A stretch of 64,000 bases of DNA, from the NCBI GenBank assembly GCA_022661535.1, contig JAKULF010000011.1:1302001-1366000 (forward strand). Reading direction: 5' to 3'. Each line of letters starts with the position of its first letter. The first letter of the stretch is position 1. Source of the DNA: Eutypa lata (lineage: Eukaryota; Ascomycota; Sordariomycetes; Xylariales; Diatrypaceae). A program made the translations under genes and the position numbers. Below are positions 25,146 to 37,049 of the stretch, in pieces. The notes beneath the pieces are model-generated. The model was not told the DNA's origin. It was given only the letters and a program-made list of their open reading frames with translations, and ran no database searches.

Positions 25146-25458
25146 CTATCTATGATTCTTTGTGTTGGACTTGGTATCGTGAGCACTAGCATATGCACTA
25201 CAGTCAGAAGCGACGCTAAATATAATTATACAATGAAACAACATACTCGTCGAACTGCGATCCGATCCCAAGAAGATCAATGTGACTTGACTTCTTAGTC
25301 TTGTGGCCCTTCTTGCTGGACTTTGGGCGTGAGGTCTGGTGGTGAGGAGCAGGGGAGGAACGGTTGGTAACGGTACTCCAGTTCGCGTCTTGAGATGCGG
25401 GACCAGGTTGGGGGTATGAACTACTATTGGTACTTGACTGATGGGGTTGGCTAGACAT
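25146..25458 (-). CDS. Small basic protein of unknown function, two exons
   Basis: Exon 1 is 25458-25247 and exon 2 is 25185-25146, joined over a 61-bp intron with a perfect GTATGT donor, a CTGAC branch and a CTAG acceptor. The joined frame is 83 residues. It is rich in Ser/Pro/Gln with a basic patch (SKKGHKTKK) and then SHIDLLGIGSQFDD. Without the intron the frame stops 11 codons later, so both readings are possible. A TATATAAA-like box lies on the minus strand about 170 bp upstream of the ATG. I do not recognise a family. Ser/Thr/Lys composition with no hydrophobic segment suggests a soluble, disordered protein. Confidence 0.45.
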
Positions 25459-26416
25459 TGCTGTAGAGTAGAGATGGGTAGGACTTAGTAGTGATAACAG
25501 TTGAAGTGAGTTGTATAGTCTTGGACACTAAGTTCAATGTTATTTAATAGAGGAGCTACTGATGAATTGAAAGAAAGTAAGAGAACGACTGAACGGGTTC
25601 AAGTCCGGAGCAGCGGTTTATATACACGATTCCACGTAAGAGTAGGCTGTATGGGTACACTGCTCCCACATGTCCGCTCCCCCCATCGTGCCCTAGCCTG
25701 CTCTCTGAATGCAAGTGAATTTCGAAACGAGTTTCCAGTCCATATACCTGCAAAATTCCGCCTAATGACTATCTTACCATTAGTCTCTGGAGAGCGAGCC
25801 GATGGCAAGTGACCCACTAGGAAGGACTCGAGCTCCCATGATTGGACTGTCTCCTTTTGTTCTCTAAATAATGTCGGGCACGTTTCATTTATTGCCATTG
25901 GAAACATAAGGTTATTGGTTACTATCTTTTTGTATGCATATAGGGCATTGGCTCACCGAACCCGTGAGACTACGCATATCATTGATATGCATCCAGGTAC
26001 GCTTATTCAAGGTCCTAGACCAGATTACAATCATTTATTGGCTATTACCTTTTTGTGACGCTTGGCATATGGTACGTACCTCTGCCTCAGGCTGCGTACG
26101 GATACTGGATGAATCCTACGTCTTCTTACTTGGTTACACTGCAACTAAGCTCTCCCGATTATAGGTCAGTCTCTTTTTGTCATTCTCCACCTGTCGTATC
26201 TAACATAACTTACCATTACGTTGCATTGCAGCCTTAAATTAAGACAGAAGTCCAGCTTGAAAATTCCTGCCCATTTTCCTTTCATTAATCTTGAACCAAA
26301 TTCATGATTTCATAGTAAATATTATCCCATCCTGTGAGCCCCCATCCTAACAGCATATCCATTAAACATTGTCTCCTTACTCTACTCCAAATTCTTCTTG
26401 TACCGCCATAATAGAT
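25459..26416. other. Divergent intergenic region
   Basis: This is the promoter region between the small basic gene (-) and the Clr5 gene (+). A TATA-like box lies at about 25618-25626. The open frames here are short and have no motifs. Confidence 0.55.
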
Positions 26417-28943
26417 ATGGAAGACATCCAACACCAACCCGAGAGTGCGCAAGGCTCTGATCCGACTTTCGCCCACATCCCCTACGAGCAACGATGGGAG
26501 TCACTGAAACCCACCATCATCAAACTATACATGGAAGAGAAAGAAAAGATACCTCGCGTTTCCGACCGAATGAAGGCTGAGTACAAGTTTGATGCCGTGT
26601 AATTTTTGACTTCCTACATACTCAATGGGTTTCAATCTGACACTGCACCGGTGTAGGCCTTCTCAATACCGATATCGATTTCGACAATGGGGTATCAAGA
26701 AAAGAATCACCACTGAAGAGAAAGATGCCATCATAAACGCCTACGGTAAACGATTACAGCCAGGATCAAGTCTGTCACAAGTTTCGATAAATGAGGGGGG
26801 CATCAATAAAGGCGTGGATAAGAAAGCACTGAAGCGATACATTGGAGATTGCATTCGACATGAAGAAGACATCCAGATTGATTACGCAATGTGAGACATC
26901 CTGCTCGTACACTTTGTCGACGGTGTGATTTATTCTAACTATCCACAGGCCTCTCCGGTGGAATCTTCCATACTCGGCTCTCCTCACAAGCCTTGGCTTA
27001 CCACATGACCAACCTTCACCTTTTGAGACAAGTCCACATACGCCACAGAATATGACTATAGAATCTCCTGAATCTTCTGCTTCTACAGGTCCTTCACCAG
27101 GGACCCAATTGGTTCAACGAAAGATATATTTGGATCGCGCAAAGCTACTCCTCCAAGGGCGAGAGATGGATTTGATGAGACAACTCAAAGCAAGTGAGAG
27201 AGAGTATGTATAATTATCTTCGAGGTTAGGCCTGGCCACAACTAACTTCTGAGTAGGACAACAATCACTTGGCTACACGAACGTTGGCTTTACTCGTTCC
27301 TGACGGCCAAGTATTGGGGGAAGGGCCCAAGACACTGGACAGCACAAACAATCGAATTCAAGATGGGAACGGACAAGGGATTGCTCGAAACCTCTTCACC
27401 ATCCAGTACCTCTGGAAGCAGGCCGGCGCCAAATGAGACAAGGCACCACCCCAGAGCAGAGTGCCATTGGACTATTCACCACCGTGCAGACGACTACGAG
27501 CCACTTCCCGACGTACCAGATGACGAACCTGATAAAGATTACGACATCGAAGATGAATCAACCTGGCCAACTTGGAAAAATGGAGTGGATGCTGAAGCAT
27601 TCAGTAAAACAATCAGTGAGGGCCTAGAAAGTAACACGTTTAGCAAATGCTCCAACGACGACGTCCCCCTCTCGCTTGAAACGTTATCGCAGCAACGTGA
27701 GAAATCAACCTGCCAACGAAATATAGAAGAGTTTAGCTTTGCTATAGTGTCGCGGAATCTCGATTTGTTCCTTAATCTTGAAAAAAAGATTATGGAAAAC
27801 GATGGTTGCAACGAATTGGGCGACATATTACCTGAAGTGAGGGGCCTCCATCTCGCAGCAACATATCTCGATGGCTCTCGACAATGTTGTATGCTTTTTG
27901 ACGCAATACAATATTATGGGGAGTACTATGATCAATTTGGACATACGGTACTAGACAACATCTTCATTACAATCCTCAGATCGCATACCAATGTAGCCCC
28001 AAGCACTCTAAGTAGATCATTCCGAGCCCATACCCGCTTTGCGGGAGAAGAAGTCGACATATGTGGACGGTGGGATGTGGACTCGCCATGTGTCCGTGAA
28101 CTCTATGCGAGTGGACAGTCACGCATTCCCTTCAGTTGGAAACATGAGTTTTGTCATACCTCAGTTCAAGCAATATGCCATTCCATTACGAATATTTTTT
28201 TGAGGAATTTCCCACCTGCCGTCAATCAACTCAGTGGACTTTTCAATAACATCTGTGAAATTTGTGGCCATGAGAGCAGTACCCTCCCACTCCATGCACT
28301 TGTCTTCGTCGCATCATACCTAGCGAACAACGGAACTAAGAACGAAACATTATATGGCGCTCTAGCTTGTTTAGTATGCCTTATTTGGTGCGGCGCAAAT
28401 CCATTCACCAAGGCGGACATAATTCTACCCGGACAACGGACTTGCGACCACCAGCCCACAACACCACTTGAACTTGCTGAAAAAATCTCACCCTCGGTAC
28501 TCAGTAAATGCTCTGGAACTACTTCTACCGGTTGGTCTGTGTTCATATCGGTGCTCAGATACATTTCTACGCAGCATAACTTTACGGACTTGACAGACAT
28601 CGAATTATCAAAGCTTGAGACAGGTAATATTTCCCTGGCTAAGTGGGACGGGCTCGGGCTACTATGGGGAGCAATACAAGCAGAATTTCTCTCACACCGG
28701 AAGGTCACTGATCTTGATGGCGCGTTATCAATGAAATTTGATATGAATAGCTTGCTACAAGGGCTGGAAGCAGGTCAAGGTCCTATCAATATTGATTGGA
28801 TCAGGAGAGGTTTGATGAACCCAGTTACCAACGACGGATATTTCGGAGATGTTGTACCAAGAGTTAATGAAGTGTGCAAGGAATATTGCGCCAATGTAGA
28901 GCAATGGGGTCGAATTCGTTTCATTGGCGTGCCATACTTCTAG
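26417..28943 (+). CDS. Clr5-domain protein, four exons
   Basis: Exons are 26417-26598, 26657-26890, 26949-27203 and 27257-28943. The three introns (53-58 bp) have good donors and CTAAC/CTGAC branch sites. The total of 2358 nt is in frame and gives 785 residues. The N-terminal Clr5 domain is clear across the first splice: WESLKPTIIKLY then FDAVPSQYRYRFRQWGIKKR (about residues 25-80). Clr5 was first described in Schizosaccharomyces pombe as a factor for heterochromatic silencing at the mating-type region. In filamentous fungi the domain is found in large, variable families and probably binds DNA. The C-terminal half has a conserved-looking segment with NNICEICGHESSTLPLHAL (CxxCG near residue 558) and ALACLVCLIWCGANP, shared, from memory, by other fungal Clr5 proteins. 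The substrate and targets are unknown. No lesion is seen. Confidence 0.85.
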
Positions 28944-29772
28944 TACTAGGGCGCCCATATCGGAGATTCTTTCTTTGTAGGCTAGGGATACTATACAAGA
29001 GGAATCAATACCTAGCCTCTAAGAAGGATTGCGATGTACATGACAGGTAGGAAACAGGGAACTAAAGATGAAAACTCAAGAAGAACGTGGATTTATCCAA
29101 TATATATCAAGCATTTGCGTATGAGCTCTGTCTAAGGGGGAGGAAGTTGGTGGGTGGGGGGTAAATAGGAGTTAATTCTTATTATCCAACCCTAATACTG
29201 TCCTAACCATTGCCTCTTGAATATGTAGATGAATCGTGACAGGCATTTGCCATATCGAGTCACATAGCTTAGAGTACTACCTCAGTCCTGGTAACTAGTA
29301 CTATGATTTGAGTGGTATCACTGCCACCCGACTATGACCGTTATTTCCCTTACTCATGTGCTACGTGAAATCTATTCTTAAGTATAATCCTATTGTAGTC
29401 GCAATTTGAAATAAAGGGTAGGTATTTCTAGACTCTAGCTCTGGGTGTCAGCTAAAGGCTGAGACTGGCCTAAAGCAATCTCATAACAAGTATATTTACC
29501 ATCATGTGATTGCCTCATGAGTTGCGGAAGTGAAGCTTAGGGTCCGTATATAGAGACCACCTGCTCCATCCGAAGCGACCAAGTTCAAACCCCCCTAATT
29601 GAACAAGGTACATTTTGCCATAATCATCATATAAATGTATAATTATATCGACTCCCTCTTCTAGCAATAGCCGATAGCCACCATCCCATCCACTACCTAG
29701 CACGTAGGCAGTCGTAGATCAAACTACCTACACCCTAACCGGTATCAACCATCCGATAAATCCACTATTTTG
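28944..29772. other. Intergenic between convergent genes
   Basis: No coding signal is seen. The sequence is AT-rich with no marked repeats. Confidence 0.6.
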
Positions 29773-30261
29773 TCAAAAATCCGTAACCCGCCCATTAAAG
29801 CTATAATCCCCACCCGCACCCCACCGCAACGGTTCATTCTTCGGCCCACCAACCTCGCCCGTCTTGGGATTGACATCGCCCTCGAACTCAGGCGGCGCTC
29901 CCTTCCTCAGCGGCTGGCTGAGATTTGCCTCTCCATCTCCGTCGACGGTGACCGGGTCGGCAGCGGGCGCGGGCGCGAGCTCGTGCGCGGGGTCGTACAG
30001 AGAGGATGGTGTTGATGTGGGGTTGAAGCCCTCCTGCGTGTTCGCGAGTCGCTGCAGTCGCTCGAACTCGGCTTGCTCTTCGGCTGGGAGGCGCGGGGGC
30101 GCGGGGCCGCCTCCCGGGAAGGTCGATGAGAGGCGTTTGTGGTTGTGGTTGTGGGGGTCGGAGTAGGTGGTCGCGAGGATAGATATGCGCTGCGGCTGCC
30201 GGGCCGGTTGTGCTATGGTGCTAGATGTGGCACGAAGGAGCGCGCGAATTGGTGGTCTCAT
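29773..30261 (-). CDS. Succinate dehydrogenase assembly factor 4 (SDHAF4/Sdh8)
   Basis: This is a single-exon gene of 162 residues. The C-terminal DUF1674/SDHAF4 signature is complete: FEGDVNPKTGEVGGPKNEP, then LRWGAGGDYSFNGRVTDF at the very end. The first 45 residues are Arg/Ser/Ala-rich without acidic residues until the SDP segment, as expected for a mitochondrial targeting sequence. Sdh8/SDHAF4 binds the flavinylated Sdh1 subunit in the matrix and helps it join Sdh2 during complex II assembly. Between presequence and signature is a Pro/Ala-rich linker, longer than in yeast. The identification rests on the C-terminal motif and is firm. Confidence 0.92.
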   Translation of the reverse strand: MRPPIRALLRATSSTIAQPARQPQRISILATTYSDPHNHNHKRLSSTFPGGGPAPPRLPAEEQAEFERLQRLANTQEGFNPTSTPSSLYDPAHELAPAPAADPVTVDGDGEANLSQPLRKGAPPEFEGDVNPKTGEVGGPKNEPLRWGAGGDYSFNGRVTDF

Positions 30262-31470
30262 TTTCGAGGTTTGATTGTTGTGGTGGCGAGGGACAAGTTT
30301 CGAGGTGATTAGGTCGTTAGGTTGAAGAGGTAAGGTGAAGTGAAGGTCTAAAGTGAGGTGGCAATTCGGGAAATAAATTGATGACGATGTTTACTTGGAA
30401 CATTTTGCGCCGATAATCGGAGTTAATTTAAGCTTTGCACTAGCAGATTAGTGCCGGAAGTAAGGACTACCTTTTTCGGTATTTAAGCATGTCTCGACAA
30501 CTATGTACTTTGTATCCACCTTCTGCTCATTGACGTCCTTCAGCTTTCGCTAATGCTGTATCAAATATGGATTCTAGCAAGATATCCACCTATATATACA
30601 CAGATCATAGACTTCGTTTAATGATATCCACATATCCCTAAGGCATGGCAGAGTAAAGAGACAAGTAGGTACATAGGTACCATTTGTCCGAAGCAGATTA
30701 ATACAGGCGGCTGCATAGGCTAGACACACTAATATAACCAATCATATCACGAGATTTATAGCGAGCCCGCCATAAAAGGCAAGCCGCTATAGACTCAGTT
30801 ACCTTCCAATAGAATTGATTTGCGTTAGACCGATCGTTACCCAAGTCATAAGATATATGGGAGGCTACCTGCAAATGAGGGAACCGTGGGCCTGGCTAGA
30901 AGGGGTAAGAGAAGCAGACATGTCTGGAGCTTGTAATAAAATGGCGATCATAGGGATCTCATTTAATAATTAATTTTAAGAGATAGATGATCTTATTGTT
31001 ATTGTTTGTTTTAATACAATAAGCAAGCCGCTTATTGTATAATTAATTTGTTGGGTTTGGAAATGTAGGAGGGTATCTCGAGAAAAGTTTGCCTTAGAGC
31101 TAGGTTTATTTGCATTCAAGCTTTTAAACCTCAAAACTCGGCCTTGCAATAGTTACAAATTGTCTAAAGTCTAATTGGCACTATGATATTACGGTATCAA
31201 ATGAAGTACCATGAATGAGAATGGTATGGAATGTCCTTTAACAGGATGCTGTACTTAAGGGCTAATATGAGATCGTGAGCTCCTTCCTTACTTAACAAAT
31301 CATGGTTAAGTTCAAAGCACAACATCATCCCTTTTCAATCACTTTGAATTTTATAAAACAACGCGATACAATCATCCATCACAATCCCATCTGCCCGGTG
31401 CACCCCTCGACATGTCCTTATGTTCATCAACCTGTAAAGCATCACGAAAGTTTGGCTATTGCTCGCCCAG
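30262..31470. other. Intergenic, AT-rich
   Basis: This holds the SDHAF4 promoter and the 3' flank of the next minus-strand gene. About 30940-31060 is very AT-rich. No gene is seen. Confidence 0.6.
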
Positions 31471-32101
31471 CTATTCCGTTGGTTTCCCCAAGACACTATC
31501 ACCATTGAAAGTGATGGAGTTGATGTTGTTCCCCCATCCATTGAATATTGACCGTAGGCCATTTGGATTGTGCACAAAATGGCCCCCCACGCCGGCCCCG
31601 GCGCGAAAGAGCAGGAGGGCAATCAGGACTAGGCAGAGTCCAAAGATAGAGATAATGTAGCGATCATCGAACTGGCCAAGATAATTGCTAATGAACTTTC
31701 TTGTAACCCCTAATACGTTCCGTTCGTTAGATGTCTATTCTTTGATTAGTGACTGGCGAGCGAAACGACACGGATCACGAATCGAATGGGGAACTTACGG
31801 AAAGAATCTCCTTAATATCGAAAGAAGCATGGTCTGAATCTCGATCGCTCAAATCAGTATGCTCTTTAATAGCCCCATAAAGAGCTTGGCGACTAAGAGA
31901 GCGAAGTTGTCTGCCGTCCCACATGATGTTGTCAGTGTTGACTTTATGACCGCGGTACAAGAAGAATGCCGATACCCAAGCACGGACTTCTTGGATCGGG
32001 GCTCCGACACGAGGACTTTGCTGTATCAGCTCGTCGCGAGACATGGTGGGCGTTGGCGATGTATTGGCAAAGTCGTGGTGATGATGGGGCACAAGAGCCA
32101 T
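31471..32101 (-). CDS. Small single-pass membrane protein of unknown function, two exons
   Basis: Exon 1 is 32101-31799 and exon 2 is 31734-31471. The 64-bp intron (GTAAGT...CACTAATC...ATAG) is in phase and gives 188 residues. An ATG 50 bp upstream in the same frame (MTNTHIL) is an alternative start. The soluble N-terminal part includes DELIQQSPRVG and GAIKEHTDLSDRDSDHASFD. After the splice, LGQFDDRYIISIFGLCLVLIALLLFRAG forms one clear transmembrane helix (about residues 122-140), followed by a short polar tail (about 47 residues, ending VLGKPTE). I recognise no family. The splice call is supported because it alone brings the hydrophobic helix into frame with the first exon. Confidence 0.6.
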
Positions 32102-34510
32102 TGTAGAGAGAAGGGAACGGAATGTGCTGGGAAGAATATGGGTGTTTGTCATTGATGTGTGGCGGGATACCAATATGTAATCGAGGGGAAATAGATCGGA
32201 TGAGATGTGCGTATGATTGCAATAAAAACAATCGACGTGACGTGAGAGGTATTGTTTACGACGTGCCCATTTGAGGACCTTAGGCGTACGATAATCAATT
32301 ATCCGAATCCTCACGTTTTTCATAATTGCGTCATCTCTAAATAACCCTTTTTTAGAATTCGAATAATCTCGTCGCAATGAGAAAATTTGGAATAATGTTT
32401 TCCAATTTTACAATTTATCTGGGATATTATCGCTTCTATTATTTTATTCGTGGCATTAATAGATATTTCATTTTACCTACAAGAATCGAGAGGTGTTATA
32501 GGAGCGAAGTAAATGTAGAGATTGATTGTTAGTTAAGGTAATGAAGTCATGACATACATACAAACTAGTGACACATTGCTTAAGCACAAAGGATGACAAT
32601 TTAAAAGTTACTTAGGCCTAAATTTTAAGGTCAGACATTCCGTCCCTCTAGGTGTAGCTACATGTCATATTAATTCTCCTACCTTCTATAAAATACATGA
32701 ACGTAATAGTCTTAATGTGTATACTATCACACCACTGGGTTCCTTGGACCTCATTTTGCGTTTGGAATTATTAATGTTTGCACTGCGAACGCCTTGGCCT
32801 TAATAGCGATGGGAGATAATGTATGGCAATATTTCTGGTTTGTCCTAGTTACCTGGGTCTTTTACAGACCGGGAAAGCCGATCACAGATCAGGTAATCAA
32901 CGAGGTCATTAGGTATTGATTGATGAGAAACAATTGGTGACACCGTCGTTGGGTTTTCATCCCATAATTGCTTACTACTTGCAATCTGGTCTAGCAGGTC
33001 ACCGCTAAATTGAACGATGCGGACACCCATTCTTCCCTTGTGACTGGTCCAAAGAGCCGAGCCAATCCATGCCCAAAGCTAAGATCGGTGTCACCTTGTT
33101 GTTTTGTTTGACGAAGCTGGTTTTGTATAAAACTCGTGCCTTCACTCCCACCATAACTTTACATGACTTCATACGACGACATGCCCTATGACCTGTTTGA
33201 TGACAACCGAACTCGCCTAACAACCCCTGGAAATGTCAGTATGCGACATGACAAAAGCTCTAACGTTCGAAACAGCTATACCTCAATAGCGCCAATAAGA
33301 CAAGTAAGTTTCATTAGCCCTCCCAACTGCGTATAGCAGATTTCATTCATTTTTATATAGAGCTGTTTACTATAGCTTTCTGATATGATTAAAGAGTAGT
33401 TAATGCCCAGTCCAATAAGGCCGACGTCAAATTCTTGGCTAATGCCATCACGTGACTATGGTAAAAGCGTCTTCTGGTCGATTTTCTAATGCCAGGATTT
33501 AGTTGAGCCTCATATATTTAAGGAGAATTGGATGGTGGCATGTCGCCTGACACAGCCTATTATGTTAGAGCGGTAGGAGTTTAAGTGCGATCGGAGCATT
33601 GCGCGTTTATGGGCAGATATAAATCTCGAGATGGGGTGCAGAAGCCCCTGACAGGATTCTATTTAGGGCTAACTCCACTATCTTGCACGCGTAGTCGCCG
33701 CACTACCGGCCCGTAAAGCCAAGGATGTTGTTGTAGACATAGAGCCAGAGGTAGATTCGCATTGTTTCGTAGGATATTCTGCTCTCCGTAAACTTAAAAT
33801 GACAGATCTATAGTTAACTATGTCAGAACTGCTTGGCACACTCAGACAAACTGTATATAATGCAGTCTGTGTTCGTTGTAAGATGCGCCGAAGCGAATTC
33901 GTCATCAATCCATAGTCGAATCAGATTATGTGAAACAAATAACATATTAATTGGCAGTGAAGACGTATGCCTGCGGGGCAAATAGTCAGGTACGGTGTCA
34001 TTCAAACCTCCAACAAGTGGTCTCATTATACCCTCCTCTGTCTATAGCCTCGTGAAGGGTGTCTGTGAATGGTGGAAAATGTGCCAAGCGACATGTTTAT
34101 GTTCTAGCTGATATAGCTGAAACAGGGGAAGATCTGCTTTGCGACAAAGCTTGTCCATCCCGGTAGATCCTGGTAATTATAAGTTACCCACTTCCCGTCG
34201 CTCCTTTATGCTGCGAATTAGGGAATCCCATCCGTCCTCCTCCGTCGCAATTGCGAAAATTTGTCCACCTTTCGGGGAGAGGACGAGAATCGTTGCCAGA
34301 TCCACCGTCCGGTCCGCGCTTGTCGGCGGACACGAGTTTGTTTCTCGCTCTTAGCCGTTTCATCCATCATCCCTTACCTAGCGGAGCCAGTTCGCCCTAC
34401 ATACATACATACGCCCGCCCATGGATGCTGGCTCGTATAAGAAGGCCGCGATGCCCAGCGCGAACGCAGAGCTTTGACCCTTGCGGTCGATATGTTGCAT
34501 ATCGTTCAAC
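32102..34510. other. Intergenic, AT-rich, no convincing gene
   Basis: About 32300-33400 is AT-rich. Two overlapping minus-strand open frames (32845-33030 and 33005-33223) have protein-like composition but no known motif. They could be a relic or chance. The last 150 bp before 34510 is probably the promoter/5' UTR of the lyase gene. Confidence 0.5.
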
Positions 34511-36265
34511 ATGTCTCTCTTTAAGATCGCTGCGTGTATATCCGCGCTTCTCGCGCCGGTGCTTGCCATTACTGTTGACGAAACCGACGACGCATACACG
34601 GTTAATACCGAGAGCAGCAATGGCTTGAAAACCACCATCAACCGCTCTAGCTGCGATATTACGTCGCTCATCTACCGCGGCACTGACTACCAGTACTCCA
34701 GCCAGTCTAGCCACATTGCTTCCGGCTTGGGGTCTTCCGTCAGTGTCTCTTACACGACTTCGGGTGACTACGTCATTGTCCAGTGCATTGCAGCTAGCGA
34801 CGGCTTCGACTTGACCCATTACTTCGTCTTCCAAGATGCCGCGGACACGATTTACCTAGCCACCAACACGAACTCGGAGCCCGACGTCGGAGAGCTGCGT
34901 TTCATCTTCCGTTTAACGGAACTCACGGAAGCGGATCCGTTTCCCGATGTTTCCAAGACAGCGGGCAGCACCTCGACCGTCGAAGGATCCGATGTTTTCG
35001 TCGTTGACGGCGAGACCCGTAGCAAGGTTTGTAACCTCTTCACGACCCGGCTAGCATAGACAGAACCGCCAGATTCGCTAACAAGAGGGGGCATAGTTCT
35101 ACTCGTCGGAGCGCTTCATCGATGACGACGTATACTGCGCCACGGACTCGGGCGCATCGGTTCACGCTTGCTTTGTACGACCGAACCACCAGGCGACGGA
35201 GAAGAGCTCGGGCGGACCATTCTTCCGCGACATCAACCTGAACTACGGCGGCGACTACCACTCGGTGACGTACTACATGAACTCGGGACATGTCCAGACC
35301 GAGGACAGGAGACAGGGGTTCAACGGTCCGTATGTGTTCACATTCACGAGAAGTGGAACGCCATCGGCTAGCTCGTACGATGTTTCGTTCTTCGACGACC
35401 TGGGACTCGATGGTTACTCAGGCGCCTCAAGCCGTGGTACTGTCTCGGGCACTGCGTCGGGCGTATCAACCGACTTCCCCACCGTCGTGCACTGGTACAA
35501 CGCCGACTTCCAGTACTGGGCGTACACGGACTCGTCTCGCGCCTTCACGTCGCCCGCCATGGTCGCGGGTACCTACACGATGGCGCTGTACCAGGACGAG
35601 CTGCTCGCGGCTACCACTACGGTGGATGTGACGGCCGGCGGTAGCACCACGGCCGACATCGCCGCCGACAACACGATCCTGACGGCCGAGCGCACGACCA
35701 TCTTCCAGCTAGGCGACTACGACGGCCAGCCGACGGGCTTCCTCAACGCCGAGAACCAGCTGCGCATGCACCCCTCGGACAGCCGGATGGCAGACTGGAA
35801 CCCGGGCACCGTGGCGTCGACGGACGCCGCCGCGTTCCCCATGGCGATCTTCGCGTCCGTCAACAACGGCCAGCAGATCACGTTCTCGCTGGACGCTGCT
35901 GTCGACGGCGAGGCCACCCTCCGCATCGCGACCACGCTCGCCTTCGCTAGCGGCCGCCCCCAGGGCTCCGTCAACGACTTCGACTGCGATGCGCCTGCTG
36001 CCCCGACTAAGATTGACAGTCGCGGTGTCACTCGTGGCGCGTACCGCGGTCTCGGCGAGGTCTACGAGTGCACTGTCCCGGCTGGCACGCTCGTTAGCGG
36101 TGATAACACCGTCACTATCAATGTCATCTCGGGCAGCAGCGGCGATACGTTCTTGAGCCCGAATGTGGTGAGTAACACCATTTTCTATTCCTTCGTCAAA
36201 GTACGAAATGTTTTGCTAATGATTCACTCCTGCAGGTCCTCGATGCCGTTGAGCTTTTCTATTAA
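34511..36265 (+). CDS. Secreted rhamnogalacturonan lyase, polysaccharide lyase family 4
   Basis: Exons are 34511-35026, 35097-36167 and 36236-36265. All junctions are in frame and the last exon encodes only VLDAVELFY, giving 538 residues. A signal peptide is evident (MSLFKIAACISALLAPVLA). The N-terminal catalytic domain reads ITVDETDDAYTVNTESSNGL, then LIYRGTDYQY, GETRSKFYSSERFIDDDVY and HACFVRPNHQATEKSSGGPFF. The FnIII-like and carbohydrate-binding C-terminal domains follow (LGDYDGQPTGFLN, FPMAIFASVNNGQQITF, GAYRGLGEVYECTVPAG). PL4 enzymes cut the Rha-GalA backbone of pectic rhamnogalacturonan I by beta-elimination. The protein is extracellular and serves plant cell-wall breakdown, so the organism probably lives on or in plant tissue. 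It resembles Aspergillus RglA/RhgB-type enzymes in layout. Confidence 0.93.
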
Positions 36266-37049
36266 GCGTGCTTACTTGAAATTATGGTGGGTTTGAGAGG
36301 AAGTACCTAGCACCGGCGCATTACTCTCTTTTTTTGTGTGGATTTACCAGCTAGAGCAGCAAACTGTCTTTTCCCGTTGACGATATCATCTTGAATCTGT
36401 GTTCTCCCGTCGCACTGTACATATATATACATATCATATTATGTAACTCTGAAGAAAATTAGGAGAGAATTCGCGACTAGTTATAGTCTTTGATTCGTGA
36501 TGTAGTGAGCCAATCACATGCACAAGTGTAGATCCTTGCCATTGTAGTGTCCCCTTCACTTGTTGTAAATACTTCCGTTGGGGGTATGAATCCAAATAGC
36601 ACGTGTAATAATAAATAGATGAAAAACCCAAGTTTATTCGGATTATACATATGATGGCCTATATGTCATTATTCCAACCACCACTTACCCCTCAGCCCCT
36701 CCATATATTGGTAGGTAGGTTCAGGTATATAGTGGGGAGCTATCCATTTACGGTAAACATTTACGCTGTCAGCATTTAGTTTCGGCTGCCTCAACTGTGC
36801 CGCTTCGGCCAGCACATATTAAGTTTGGAAAAAGTTGTGGTCTTGAATCCTCCTGACTCGCTATAAAACCGCGAAGTAAGCCTAGTAGTGTGAAGGTACC
36901 CTCCATCTACTTCTCTATAAGTACATCGTAAATCGTGACTCTCACTCAGAGCCGCATTCTTGGCTCTTGGCATATCGCCTTGGCATCACTCGACGACGAC
37001 GACGACAGTCTCTAGTTTGCATCTTTTATCCACTATTAATTGAGACACA
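36266..37049. other. Intergenic
   Basis: No gene is seen. It contains GGTAGGTAGG at 36708-36719 and the promoter region of the next gene. Confidence 0.6.

Noticed and set aside
25594..25612. B-box-like GGTTCAAGTCC upstream of the small basic gene
   Set aside because: T-stem pairing fails after two base pairs and no A-box lies upstream.
32845..33223. Two overlapping minus-strand open frames with protein-like composition
   Set aside because: They lie in different frames, no splice joins them convincingly, and no motif is recognised. At most a relic.
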